This document shows, one piece after another, positions 47,488-59,544 of a stretch of 64,000 nucleotides of DNA. The stretch is from Phellopilus nigrolimitatus (Eukaryota; Basidiomycota; Agaricomycetes; Hymenochaetales; Hymenochaetaceae), in assembly GCA_021029095.1 (NCBI GenBank), contig JAJOHG010000021.1, positions 124,001 to 188,000 on the forward strand, in the 5' to 3' direction. Every line of letters starts with the position of its first letter. The first letter of the stretch is position 1. Under the pieces are notes generated by a model. That model did not search any database. It was not told where the DNA came from and saw only the letters and a list, made by a program, of their open reading frames with translations. Both the position numbers and the translations under genes were made by a program.

Positions 47488-47789
47488 GATGTGAAGCAAG
47501 TGTGTGTCTTGGGGAAAGTGGTGTGAAACAGATTTATGTCTTGGGGTATGGCAGTGATGGTAAGTGAGAGGAAATAGGTAGAGTTTGGCAAGGAATTTTA
47601 TACCCCTGCTTCACATCTTATTGTATAACACAAGCAGCAAGTAGTGATGCCAAGTTCTATTTAGTTTGCAGTTTAATAAGAATGCTGAAACTGCAAACCT
47701 TGTAAACCAACATTAAAAGTACTGAACTGTAGCAAACCTACTGTTTACTGTACAGATTAGGCTATATAAAACCCGCATTGTTGAGATTA

Positions 47790-48457
47790 CAGTCGAACTT
47801 CTGCTAATGCATAGAGTTCGGTGGAAGAGTTTTGTATGCATTACGAGAGGTCATGCACTACGAGAAATACGCAAATTAGTACGTAATTTATTCACAGGCT
47901 ATAGGTGGCGTATAAATAGGGAAAGGAGTGAGCGCAAAACACAAATGAAAGTTGAGTTTGTTAGAATTATGGGTGTGGGAATGATTGTGGACATCTGTTG
48001 TTGATGCCACACTTTCCAGCAGTATTATTCCTGTGTGGATTTCTGATAGAGTTCTAGGTGGTGAAAAAATAGCAGATATCCAGTTGCTTCCATGCCATCT
48101 GCTTGGCCTGTAGTTGCAACCTAAGCTTGCAAAAATGGCTATGAGCCTGCTGAAACACTGGCTTTGGATAAGGAAGCTCCTGCTGAGGTGTCCTGAGGTT
48201 ATGTTGAAAATGCCCTGTCATGAAGACATGTGAGAACGCAAAATGTGTTTGTCAAGCATCAAGTTCTGTGCAAGCAAGACACCTCACATAATGCATATCC
48301 CCATTTAAATTACTGCATACAGTTATGCATTATGCATTATGAATTTTATGCATTATCTTATAGGTATTTTCTAACTACCGGCTTGGTGGAAGCCAAAGTC
48401 TATGCATTTTGGGAGTTTATGCAGCACGAGGAGTATGCATTAGCAGAAGTTCGACTG
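47790..48457. mobile_element. pogo/Tc1-mariner-type non-autonomous element
   Basis: A 668-bp insertion with a perfect 24-bp terminal inverted repeat beginning CAGTCGAACTTCTGCTAATG (47790-47813) and ending with its exact complement (48434-48457). It is flanked by a TA target-site duplication (47788-47789 and 48458-48459). The matching place in the left arm, near 39146-39155, keeps the empty site with a single TA. No transposase ORF is visible inside, so it is a MITE-like element that depends on a transposase elsewhere. It inserted after the inverted duplication formed. Confidence 0.88.
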
Positions 48458-48986
48458 TATATGGCTTATGTTAGCTTGATGTGGCGAGGTTCATTTGACT
48501 GTGTTTGGTGCAGCCGGTTTTACGTTATACATGTACTTCGAAACTCTTTCGTTGTCTTCGCCAGCAGAAAGAAAATCCAATACCCCCAAGTGAACGGGTA
48601 AACCTGGTGTGTTGTGCTCTAGCTAAACCTGAAGGGATACCAGAGCAGCTATAACAGAATCTTCGGTTATCTGACTTGCCAAAGGAAGGAAAGAAAAATT
48701 TTCAGATTTGAAGCCATCTTCCATCATTGCAAATTCGACAGACTCTGGGGTTGCGTTCAAGACTTGCGACCTCTGGTTAGGTTACCGCTGGTGCATCGTC
48801 TCTAAAACAGAAGCTTCTTTCTTCTGCGCACGCAGGCCACGGGAGCGAAGCAAAAATTATAAATGAACCGTTACCTGCGCCTTCCTTTCGCGCTCCCTCG
48901 CTCTTGAAGTCAACCGACCAAGTCCAGGTCTTGCGATCTCCGACGTTGACTCGGAGGAATCATCGGTCTGCGTCTGAGGAGAAAGC

Positions 48987-50129
48987 ATGTTTATGCTATG
49001 CACTACTAATGAGTCGGTGGAGGAAGCCGTACCGATACTGTCGAATGCTGAGTACTTGATCCTCGACTGCGAAGGCCGTGACCTCGGGTGCGCAAACGGC
49101 GCACTCGCCCTGCTCTCTATCGGTACACCACACGCCTCCCACATCTACCTCTTCGACGTCTTGGCACTTCCGCATCGCTCTGCAGATTTTGTTCAACGCT
49201 GTGCTCTCTCACACTGCTGCGGCACGGGCGGATGGACTACGTCGAGCTTTTCTACAGCTACAGCTGCCCGATCGAGAATGTGCTGGACTTGCAGCTCGTC
49301 GATGTTCTGTCGCGCAAGGGAAGAGGCGAGAGCGACTACGTGAGGATGAGGCGCATGGGGAGACGCTCATTTCCGTTGTCGGAGGTTAAGAAGCTCCAGG
49401 TCGAAGAAGTGTACGTGCTGAACTCGATGGATGGTGCGGTGCGGGAGCACGGCATCGAAGGAATCCAATTAAAGGATGGTGCGTGTGTGTGTTACTGTTT
49501 TATATTCCAGTCCCTTTCCCTAGCTTTTTGAATTGTTCTCATGTACTTCTTCCCACGCATTCCAATATTAATCGTTGCAGAGTCAGTGAAGAAACTGCAC
49601 ACAGATAACCTCAGCGACGTCTGGATGGATGGTTCGACCACTGACAGATGCGCTGCTGGAATACGCTGCAAGCGACATCATACGCATTGCTGCGCTCTAT
49701 GATCACTTCCGCGCACGGGGCTACCTGGAGCAGACGCAGCGCCTGCGTGCGCAGTCCATGCTCTACGTTACGATGCACCACACCGCAGGGAAGCCAGAGC
49801 AGGAGAATATCTTCCTGCGGGGCCCGTATCTCCCGCTGTGCGTTCTCCAGCCTGTGTCACTAGACGATGGCGATAAGGCTCCTTGGAGATGCATCAGGCG
49901 TGCAGACTCAGATGAGCAAGGCATACAGTGCATGGCGTGTAAACGCACAATGCTTGATGTGCACTTCCCGCTCCGCAGCGCCGCCGTACTGAATGGTGCG
50001 TACGTCGGGAACAAGAATGGCAAGGCGAGGACGCAGATTTGCAAGATTTGCACGCTGATTCTGGCGAAGAAGCAGTATGCGACCGATCACATCCTCGAGG
50101 AAATCAAGGACCCGTCTAGGGGACGTTGA
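48987..50129 (+). pseudogene. 3'-5' exonuclease (DEDD, EXD1-like), frameshifted
   Basis: Remnant of an RNase-H-fold 3'-5' exonuclease. Motif I is AEYLILDCEGRDLG (DxE), motif II is GRMDYVELFYSYSCPIENVLDLQLVD, and motif III is ALLEYAASDIIRIAALYDHF (YxxxD). The C terminus has two CxxC pairs (IQCMACKRTM, QICKICTLIL) like a zinc ribbon and ends DPSRGR. Introns near 49479-49580 are still canonical. The frame is broken at least twice: once between LFDVLAL and HGRMDYVEL (~49160-49225), and once by a 4-bp tandem duplication ATGG-ATGG at 49625-49632 that separates WM from VRPLTDALLEY. Motif residues survive, so decay is recent, or the sequence contains errors. Confidence 0.7.
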
Positions 50130-51002
50130 ATTTGATGCGGTACTCTGTCAATGCAGTTACTGTCAGTGCTTCTTAGACCTTTGTGCGTCACCTAAATTTT
50201 ACCCGCAATGCAAAGCTTAGTTGCCCAATTTCTGATGTGTTCGAACCTCATTCCAGATACGTTTCTTCGAACTTCGCATCACTCCATATAACAAGAAATG
50301 TACCATTTAAATCATTTAAAACTTCATTATTAGGATTTAAGTATGTTTACTATCATTAATGCATAGGAAATCCCGGAACGAGCATATGCATTATGAGATA
50401 ATCAACTGTAGTACATGTACAGGATATCAGGAGAGGATGTGCCGACAGACAGACACTCTGCGTCTTTGCCGACCAGCGCGTCAAGGCATCGCCACCGACT
50501 CTGTTTCAATATTTCGGCGAGCCTTCCGACGCGGGGTGCTGGCGCTGCGACCTAAAGCTCACGCGGTAACCACTTGGAGTTGATGCGCGCCCGGGGTCGA
50601 AGTTGAGCGGGATAGCGTGAAAGCTGAGGATACGTAATGCCGCCACTAGCTCGGCTTGCTTTGTTTTGTTCTTAGCGAGTTAGCAACGGTGCTCGCCGTG
50701 CTTGCGGCTCCGATACATACGTGCTGCAGGCGTTTGGAGTATCTTCTATTCCACGTCTCTGACGTGTGCGAAAAAGGCGTCGAACGTATTTTGCGCAATG
50801 GCGAATCGACAAGATCAGCCCTCGATATACATACAGTGCATGTATGTGCGCAGAAGGCACAATCCACCAAGAAGAGAAAATGAGCCAAACGAATCGAGCG
50901 GACGGCGTCGGCGCACACAGGAACACAACGCGCCATTAAATAACATCCGCCACGCTGACACACTCTGCGGAGGCTGCGTGTTACGTCGGCCGACCGCGGC
51001 GC
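50130..51002. other. Intergenic
   Basis: No supportable gene between the exonuclease remnant and the 3' end of the Asterix gene. Overlapping short ORFs on both strands show no features. Confidence 0.4.
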
Positions 51003-51558
51003 CTAGGGCGACAGGGGGGCCTGCTCGGGGGCGCCGGCGGGCCGCGCGACGAGGACCATGGGCATGTACGACATGACGAGCGCGGAGATGCCCGAGCTTT
51101 TTTTTTTCAGAGGCGGCGTGCGCAGGGGGGGTCAGCATACGCGCAGGCTCTGGCCAGACGAGACGTTTCCGCAGATAAGGACTCACATGAGGCCCTGCCA
51201 GGACGACCCGCCGTCCTTCGTGCGCAGCGGGTGCTGATTGAAGAACGCGCTGATGCCGATGAGCAGCGCGGGCCACGCGAGGAACCTGCAGCGCGCGCGC
51301 GTCAGCCGGGCGCCGCGCACAAAACATATTGTCAAAGGCGCGCACGACGCACCTGTTGTGCGTCACCATCACCACGCCGGCGAGGAGCATGCTCGACGCC
51401 GAAAATCCATCTGCGGGGGCGCGCGTCAGCGCGCGGTCAGTCAGTGAACGCGGGGAGGACAGCGACAACGACTCGCCTGCACCGCCCGTCGTCCACGTCT
51501 TCGGGAGCGTGAGCCTGGCCTCCAGGTGCGTCGCGCGCGGGTCGTCGATGCCTGACAT
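51003..51558 (-). CDS. Asterix family protein (PAT complex, UPF0139)
   Basis: Small ER membrane protein of the Asterix/WDR83OS family; the animal homologue is a subunit of the PAT complex, which protects membrane segments during insertion. ATG at 51558 and TAG at 51003-51005. Four exons assemble ~108 aa: MSGIDDPRATHLEARLTLPK, then GFSASSMLLAGVVMVTHN, RFLAWPALLIGISAFFNQHP with LRTKDGGSSWQGL, and SGISALVMSYMPMVLVARPA. Three hydrophobic segments and the polar RTKDGGSS loop match the family layout. The donor of intron 1 is GTGCAG. The last acceptor is preceded by a run of As instead of pyrimidines. Functional assignment follows from family similarity only. Confidence 0.8.
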
Positions 51559-52311
51559 CGTTGCTGTTTGTGAAGTGCACAGCGCGAAGCTGCGCGCGAC
51601 GATTTGCTTAGATAATGTCTCTAACAGCCGGCCCCGCACGTGGGCCGAAGTTGCTGCTTCTGAAATCATATTCGAACAATGTACACCGCCAACTGAGTCA
51701 AGTGTTGTTAAGATAGACGAAGGTAAACACCTTAGAAGTGTTGCAAATAGTGTTGAATAATGGGTCGTGGAAATGTTGATACGAGATTTTTTGGGAAAAC
51801 ATAATTGAAATGTTTCAATTAAATACACATATTATGTTCGGGGCAAATTAGTAAAAAAAAGGGATGATTGTCTGTGGAATCAAGATTTATATTTCTGTCA
51901 TCTGGAGGATATAGTGTAAGGTTTTTTAATGCTACAACAAATGTTAATACAGGGGTTGTGTCAGATGTTAGCTGAGCATTTGCCGACAAATGTTTTTTAG
52001 ACATTTTCGGCGACATCCGAGTGATGTATCTGGAGGCGTTCAAACAACTTCAACCAATAAGTAATCTGCCTTCATAAGAGGATATGTTGTAACAACACAA
52101 CACAATGGTGCGATGGAATGCTACAAGTCATGTATAGCAACAACATGATTTTGATCATAAAAATATGAGCAGCAAGTAATAAAGTTTATGTAATCTCTCT
52201 TTTTTTTTTGTTCACACGAACTTATGCGCTGTCGCACTCTGAAGTAAACTTGACTCTTACCAACTGTGCGACATCTTCCTATGTGTTCTTCTCAGCCTCC
52301 AGACAGTTTTG
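51559..52311. other. AT-rich intergenic
   Basis: About 750 bp of AT-rich sequence, unlike the GC-rich genes on either side. No coding region or clear terminal repeats were found. Its composition suggests an old element or neutral filler. Confidence 0.4.
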
Positions 52312-54055
52312 TACAGCTCCGACAAGAAGGACCACACGCCATGCAAGCACCCACATGAAGCTGCTTCGGCACATCTCCATCACCAACACTTACAATGGCC
52401 GAAACGCTCCAATGAGTCGGACTCTGAGGACGAGGTGGAGGAGGAAGAAATCGAGACCGTCGAGATCGACCCAACAAAACTCTTGCCCTTGTCGCCCGAG
52501 GTTATTTCTAGGCAGGTGCGTGTCTGCTGTCTTAGGGATATCGTCGCGCGCGTTGAGCTCATTGGCTTGTCCTGGTAGGCGACAATAAATCTTGGTACAT
52601 AAATTTCATTAGTCATGCCGAATGCGAAATGCTCATTGCTGAGTACGAAATGTAACAGGCACAATCGGGCATGTCGCGCACGGGAAGTCGACAGTGGTGA
52701 AAGCCATCTCGGGGGTCATGACTGGGGGGTCATGACTGAAGAACGAGCTCGTCCGGAACATTACCATAAAACTGGGCTATGCGAATGCAAAAGCGCGTCG
52801 CACCCTGCTTTTCTCTCGTGCTTTTCCATCTCACGGCGGCAAGAAATAGATGTATAAATGTGAGAACGAGGCGTGTCCGCGACCGGGCTGCTACCGCTCG
52901 TACCGTTCCGACAAGGAAGATCGTCCGCCGTGCGAGCGCCCTGGATGCGGGCATCGCATGAAGCTGCTCCGGCATGGCTCCTTCGTCGACTGTCCCGGAC
53001 ACGATATCCTCATGGCCACCATGCTGAACGGTGCGGCAGTCATGGATGCTGCGCTCCTTCTTATCGCCGGGAATGAGTCGTGCCCGCAGCCCCAGACGTC
53101 TGAGCATCTCGCCGCCGTGGAGATAATGAAGCTCCAGAACATCATCATTCTGCAAAACAAAGTCGACCTGATCAAGGAGGCACAAGCGCTCGAGCACCAG
53201 AAGAGTATTACTGCGTTTGTAAAAGGTGCGTTGCGCCAACTGAGAAATAAAAACTTCTGCTACAGAGCTGAGAGGTGCGCGCATACAGTAGCGGAAGCGT
53301 CGCCCATCGTGCCGATCTCCGCGCAGCTAAAATACAACATCGACGCAGTGAACGAGTACATCGTGAAGCGGATCCCGATCCCGGTGCGGGACTTCACGTC
53401 GCCGCGGTTGATCGTCATCCGCTCATTCGACGTGAACAAGCCTGGCGCGGAGGTCGACGAGCTTGAGGGCGGTGTCGCGGGCGGCTCGATCCTCACGGGC
53501 GTGCTCACGCTTGGCATGCGCGTCGAGATCCGCCCGGGCATCGTCACGAAGGACGTGCAGTGCCGTAACCGCTGCCGTCTGATCTTCAGCCGCATCGTCA
53601 CGCTGCTCGCGGAGAACAACCAGCTGCAGTTCGCGGTGCCCGGCGGGCTCATCGGCGTGGGCACGATGATCGACCCGACGCTGTGCCGCGCGGACAGGCT
53701 CGTCGGGCAGGTGCTCGGCGCGGTGGGCAAGCTGCCCCAGATTTACACCGGTGCGTCGCACCATCCTTTTCACATTTTCTTCCGTGCGCTTACGCGCGTC
53801 CCTCTGCGCGCGCAGAGCTCGAGATCAGTTTGTTCCTCCTGCGGCGCCTGCTGGGCGTCAAAACCGAGGATAAGAAGACGACGAAGGTGACGAAGCTCGT
53901 GAAGAATGAGCTGCTGCTGATCAACATCGGCTCGACATAGACCGGCGGGTGCATGCTCAGCGTGAAGATGGACCTCGAGGCGCTCACGCATCGCATACCT
54001 GCGCCTCGACACCCGGCTCTGCGCTGGTGCCGCCCGTACATTGGATATGGCACAC
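52312..54055 (+). pseudogene. GCD11: eIF2-gamma (GCD11) pseudogene, rearranged
   Basis: Degraded copy of the gamma subunit of translation initiation factor eIF2, the GTPase that delivers initiator tRNA. Recognisable parts: N terminus from ATG 52395 (MAETLQ, then TGA; the next frame gives ESDSEDEVEEEEIETVEIDP), TKLLPLSPEVISRQ, P-loop [18 protein letters not shown], zinc-ribbon [44 protein letters not shown], and [19 protein letters not shown] down to [12 protein letters not shown]. Damage: stop at 52407-ish after MAETLQ, tandem duplication and TGA at 52733-52735 after GVMTGGS, nonsense TAG at 53938-53940 replacing the Ser codon of STSTGG, and no recognisable C-terminal domain. A second relic of the zinc-ribbon exon lies upstream at 52312-52384. 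An intact gene must exist elsewhere. Confidence 0.85.
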
Positions 54056-54852
54056 AAGCACTTACATCACGGTGCTGGGGGCGAGGCAGGCGACAAATAA
54101 CAAAGTAAACGCGAAAGCAGGCAACGACACACCCGTTCCGCCCTGTTGCGCAGCTCTACTTTCCATACGTTCTTTTTGTCTTACTTGATGTTATTATATA
54201 TAATTGAATATTATTAAAATGTAAATGCCAGAGCCCGATAGCGTGATTACAGATGTCTAGATAATCTTGGTGGGTGTTGCCATTATGTGACAGGATGCTA
54301 CGTTTTCGAGTCACTCGCAAGAATGTTTTTTAAATGTTCATCGGCTATATTGAATGAACACTTGCGGCAGCGGCCGACCCACAGTTGCCGAAAGCCTCGT
54401 AAAAACATCATCGAGTATGTTGCATTCACGTGCCCTTGAAAAGGTTGCTCCGAGGTCATTCGGTCACATATGTCAAAGACTCATTGGGAAATGGTATAAC
54501 AACATGGCCTATCTAAAAATGCTCAAACAATTTGCATAATGATATTCATAATACATTTTTCTAGGAGTCACATTTCATTCTTGTCACGGCATTCAAGCAG
54601 CGCAACCACAATCTTTATTAAACATCTTCTTCAACTTGCGGTGTAGGTGCAAGTTGGCACATCAGGTTCAGGAAACAAGAAACAAAATTCCTCTCTGATT
54701 TTCGTCATTCAGTCAAAGGGACGCTGAGGCAGAATAAACCGACGAGGAGAATAAAACGAAGGTGTTGGTGTGATACGATAGTTGGCGTACATATAATTGA
54801 TAAATTATACAAAGCATCATGAAAAGTCCCCAAGTCCGAAAATAAAATACAT
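54056..54852. other. Intergenic
   Basis: AT-rich, no supportable gene. It separates the eIF2-gamma remnant from the 3' end of the coiled-coil gene. Confidence 0.4.
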
Positions 54853-57800
54853 TTAGATCAAAGGAAGCGGAGGCGGCGAAAGCAAAGGGCAGCTCTGATC
54901 ACGGTCTAGCATCGCGATGATAGCATCGGTCTGCAATGCGCCAGTTAGCTCAAACAAAGCGACTGACAGACTTCAGACATCGACTTACATCATGTTCGGG
55001 CATCCCCCGACGTCGAGACGCAGTCGCCGAGAGAGAGCCCGAGCGAAAACGCGGGGCTGTCTCAGAACAGGAGGAACGAGCGTTGCCAAGTCGCGCATGG
55101 TCGAATTCTGAAATTTCGAGCGGGGATGACTGAAATACTGCGGAGTACGGTCGAGAGGGCGAGGGCATCGCCCGATCCTGGCTCTTGACACCGAGCAGGT
55201 CGTACACGGCGGAGTAGAGACCGTCGCATGTTGCTGAAAGGACGGAGTTACACAACGAAAATTAGGATTCTTTTTTTGATTATTGTAATAAAATAAGGCT
55301 CTGCTCACCTGCCGAGGTACATGCATGTGTAGTGTGTGTATGCGAAGACAAGCCGCTGCTCATAGCAGATGCGTCCACGCCCCGGACAGGTGGAACAGGC
55401 GGCATGGCGTCAGCTACACTCGTCGTGAGCACGCTCGAGAAGGATTTTACCCGCAGGCTTGAACCAGATAAGCGAAGGCTATGTCTCTGGCTGTAAGGGC
55501 CGAAGCTCGAAAGTCGCAAGCCCGCCTTGCTCGTTCGCGCACTGCCCCTCTGCGCGCTGGACACCCGGCTCGAACGCTGACTGTTCATCGCTGAATTCGA
55601 CGATTCCCCCGCCGATGCAACTTGTTCGTTCAACGCATCCAGGTCGCGCTCAATCTCCTGTGCCTTTTGCCACGCTTCCTCCTTCTCCGCACGTAGGTCC
55701 GCGGTCTCTGCCTGCATCGCACGCACCTGGGCGTCTCTGCGGATGAGGCTCGCGTGTAGCTTACGCAGAGCCATTGCCAATGCACTTGCTAGGTGCACAT
55801 CGTTGAGCCGACGGATCTGCGCAATCTGGTCGCATACATCGTGGAGTTCCTCGGTAAGCCTGTCGCACGCCCCCGTCACATCGGCGACCTCTTCTGCGAC
55901 TCGAGCGATTGCAGCTACGTCCGGATTATTGGCATTGGAAGCGTACGACACGAGGCGCTGTAGCAGGTCGCGTCGCCGCCTCACTAGGACCTTATAGCTA
56001 CTTTGGATGTCTGTTTTTCGTGCCTCTAATCGCTCCAACGCCTCTGTCAGCTCCATATCCAGTACTTCCTGTGGAAGGAGCCTGATAGATGAGCTTCGCG
56101 CCGACTGCTCAATTGCTCGGCGCACAATGATTTGCAGTTGGGCGGATGTAAACGTCCATATCGCAGCATCTAACGTCAACGCACGCCACCTCACCGGCGT
56201 CGTTTTGAAAGTCGGGGAGCTCAAAGGAGTGGTGCTAATGCTTCTTTTAGATGCTTCTGGTTTGGTGTTCATGATACGGGCCATTCCGGGAACACCCTCG
56301 CTGAAAGCCTTTCTCCGTGGAGTAAGAGATAATGGCGGCGTTGCTATGCTCAGGGGGTTGCTCGGCTTTCTGGGCCCGAATGGCAAGGGCGGGCGCGAGC
56401 GTACAGTTTTCTTCCGGAGTACAGGTGTAAGGAGCGGAGGGGATGGTCGTCCATTTTCAGATGCGATTTGGGTGTAGGGTAGCGTCGCCGTTAGGGAGAT
56501 TACTGAGGGTGGCGGCGGGGGCTCTAGAGGTGATATGGGCGGGCTATTGGAGTGCAATGTAGATATAGGGCTCCTTGACCGATCAATAGCTTGGGAGGAA
56601 ATGAACTCGTTCGTGGAGAAAACCTGAGTCTTTGGTGACACAGGAATCTGCGGAGTAGAAGGAATCACGATGGGCTGACGCGGAACTGCGTTTCTCAAGT
56701 GCAGATATTGTGTCAATCTAACATTTGATTGCATCGAAGCTGAGCGCGACATACGGCCAAGTATGCGACAGCTTCCTGGCGGTGACACATCAACAGGGAA
56801 GTCAGGAGAGAACAGCACAGGCGTCTCAGGAAACGTCTGCGCATGGGTATATTCGCCCGTGCTCGGCGTGTTTTGACATTCATTCGGCCCAGAGCCGCCC
56901 ATTGCCATTTCCGCACCATCGTCCCCACTGAGAGGCGCGTACGGCATACTACGTTGCGGTGAGTTAATGATCCTGATCGGGCTGGGCGTGTTCCCCGAGC
57001 GCTTATGGTGCTGCGAGATCGGCGTGACTAAGTGGCCGTTAGGGATGAGCATGTCCAGGAGGTCTGGCGAGCGAGCAGATGGAGATGCATTCTGCACGTT
57101 CGGAGATACGCTATCGATGTTTGGCGAGACAGGATGACTATTGAGATGTAAATGAGGTAGGGACGGTCGACGAGTCTCGGAGTCAGGCGTTCCATGTCGC
57201 GAGGGACGGGTATCCTGCTTGTCGCTGATTGGCAATCGCGAGATCGGAATGTTTCCAACCTTGTTCAAAGGGATACTGCTTTTCGTAGTAATGGCCTTGG
57301 ACGAGACAGCTACAAATGCGGTGCGGTGTCAGTATACCTGTTCTTGCCAGTTAAACAAGTAAAATAAAGATAAAAACACGTACCTTGAGTGCTGGTGTTT
57401 TTTGAAGAAGAATTCGTCGCGTTGTAACCGATCGACGCGTTAGAGCCGTTCCTGCTTCGATTTGCGCGACCGTGCTCGTGCATCGAAGAACCCCGCCCTG
57501 AGCCTGTCTTCGGGCTATAGCCGTCGGACATTAAATCTGCACTCGCGAGTGGACTTCCGATCGTAGTCGTCTCTGAATGCGAGGTTGCCGAGTAGGGCCC
57601 AAACCGGCGTGCGTGAGACGAATTCGATGACGCTGGTAGGTGCGGGGAACCTGAAGACCCGGAAACCGATCCCGATCCAGATGCAGACCCGGACATTGAG
57701 CCGTTGGCCGTGCTGGCTGCTGTCGCTGGGACCTGCACGGTGAACGACGCATGCCCGTCCGGTTCTTGCCCCCGTCGTGAGAATGAGACGGGCGAAATGA

Positions 57801-59544
57801 CCTGAAAGTCATCGAGGAATGACTTGTAATCCATCTTGCTTGGGTGCACCGATGTGGAGGCATAACGCTGGCTCCTGGCTGGCGATGAACTCCGTGACGC
57901 GCTGTGCTTTGAGTACACAGATGGGGAAGAGAGGGCGGAGGACATGGCTTGCGGGCTGGCGTGCCTTGCGTCCGAAATCTTCAGGCCCTCGAATTGGCCT
58001 GAGGGCGAACTTGCCGATACAGCGGAAGCTTCCTCGTTCGTCTCCGCAATACGCGAAACACGGTGAAGCGCAGCCTGCTCAGTACGATTGAACTTCAACG
58101 AACTCGACGTCACGCTCGGCGGGACCGCATGTAAAATCCGGCCGTTTGCACGCAGTATGCCGTCCTTGCACGGCGGCGGTACAGGAAGACATTTCACATC
58201 TGCATCACTGTGCGATTGCTCGACTCGCGGCTCCCGGGCTGGGACTACGAATGCATCCGGAGGAGGGAGCACGCCTGCTGCAGCCGCATCACGCTTCCGT
58301 CTCTTCATTGACCGCGACGAGCTCCGCGAAACCACTTCCGTTGGCTGGGCTGCGGCGTCCCAATTGACGTCTCGCGGTAGCGTTGCAGAGTCCTGGCGCA
58401 CCATGCGCTGATTTAGCTCCAGCACAGGCGTCTCAGCATTCGATGGGCGAGCTGAGAACGAGATCGACTTTGAAAACACGTCGCGCGCTGTTGAGACACC
58501 TGATATTGACGAATCGGTTTCTATATCGGAGTTCCAGCCCAGAGATTGCCCGGAAAGGGTGAGGGCGGAGCGCCGAATACCACCTGAGCGCGGTACGGAG
58601 ATAGCCTCCTGCGTGGGCGAAAAAGGTATCTGTAGCGGTGTAACGGCAGGCATAGGTACCATTCGACGCGTTTTTTCACGCGTGAATTTCTGAGTGATAA
58701 GGTAAACATCATAACATCGTTCTGGGGAAGAAACAACATACCGGGTCTCGAGGACTGCCATCTTGAGAAGAAGTTGACCCCGGAGCCTAAAGATTAGACA
58801 GGTCAGCTCTCCTGGCCAGCTTTGTTATTTATGAAAATCGCGAATAAAATGAGTATAATCTAGCGTCCTTGCATTCGCACTGCATGTACTGCGCTTTTAA
58901 TAGAGCAGTTTGGAACATCTCTTCGACTGGTTCACAGGAAAGCGACAGGATGGAAAATTGCTGGACGTAGTGTGTATGCACAAACGGGTTTAACATGAAT
59001 TGAGCACCGGCAACGAGATGGAGAAAGGCATCCACCTCTAGATCAATCATCAACACATGATTAAAAACATACACACTTACGCGACCAGCGACATAAACGA
59101 CCAAAGGATGTAAGAAATAATACACACACTTACCTGGAAGAATGGGGGCTTGACGACAACCGTATCGTCAACCAAGCTGGTCGCGCTGCCCCTGCCGTAT
59201 CGCAGAAAATCATCTGGGAGTGATTTCAGTAGCGAGTCGTGTTTGAACTCGAGCTTGATCTCTGGCGAGCGTTGGGACGAGTAGTGCACCATTACAGGTT
59301 GCGTTCTGCATTTATCTGCATCGTCAATCGCCACGTGTGCAAAGGGATGCAACCCGTTCTTCGTAGGGAGGTCTCCATCGTCTCCTGGTGACATGAAAGA
59401 GCTCGATTCACGTGGAGCGCGTCTGACGGTACGCGAGCTGCCGCCCACACCCAGACCATCGCCGCCGCATGCCGCCGCGCCATTCATCTTGCTCCTATTC
59501 CGTTTCTTGCGTCCTCGTCCTCCCATGTTGATGAACGACAGCAT
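54853..59544 (-). CDS. Large Ser/Pro-rich coiled-coil protein
   Basis: Unrecognised protein of about 1370 aa. ATG at 59544 (a second in-frame ATG at 59526, MGGRGRKKRNRSKMNG). Exon 1 ends VVVKPPFFQ at a GTAAGT donor near 59132. Later exons join APGSTSSQDGSPRDP, KFTREKTRRMVPMPAVTPLQ, a long Ser/Pro/Thr-rich region and, after an intron near 57384-57312, KAITTKSSIPLNKVGNIPIS. A predicted coiled coil follows (LDMELTEALERLEARKTDIQ, AETADLRAEKEEAWQKAQEI). The last exons give LYSAVYDLLGVKSQDR and IIAMLDRDQSCPLLSPPPLP before TAA at 54853-54855. All joins are in frame. The composition suggests a scaffold or cytoskeletal/signalling protein, but no named domain is visible. Whether exon 1 belongs is the main doubt. 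Confidence 0.7.

Larger units (their letters stand above)
45641..48713 (-). repeat. Inverted repeat, right arm
   Basis: Reverse-complement counterpart of 38887-41297. It is longer only because of the 668-bp TIR element at 47790-48457; without that element and its 2-bp TSD it is 2403 bp against 2411 bp on the left. It carries the intact F-box gene. Confidence 0.85.

Noticed and set aside
48000..48220. Remains of a transposase inside the 668-bp TIR element
   Set aside because: Translations in all frames contain stops and no DDE or helix-turn-helix pattern is visible.
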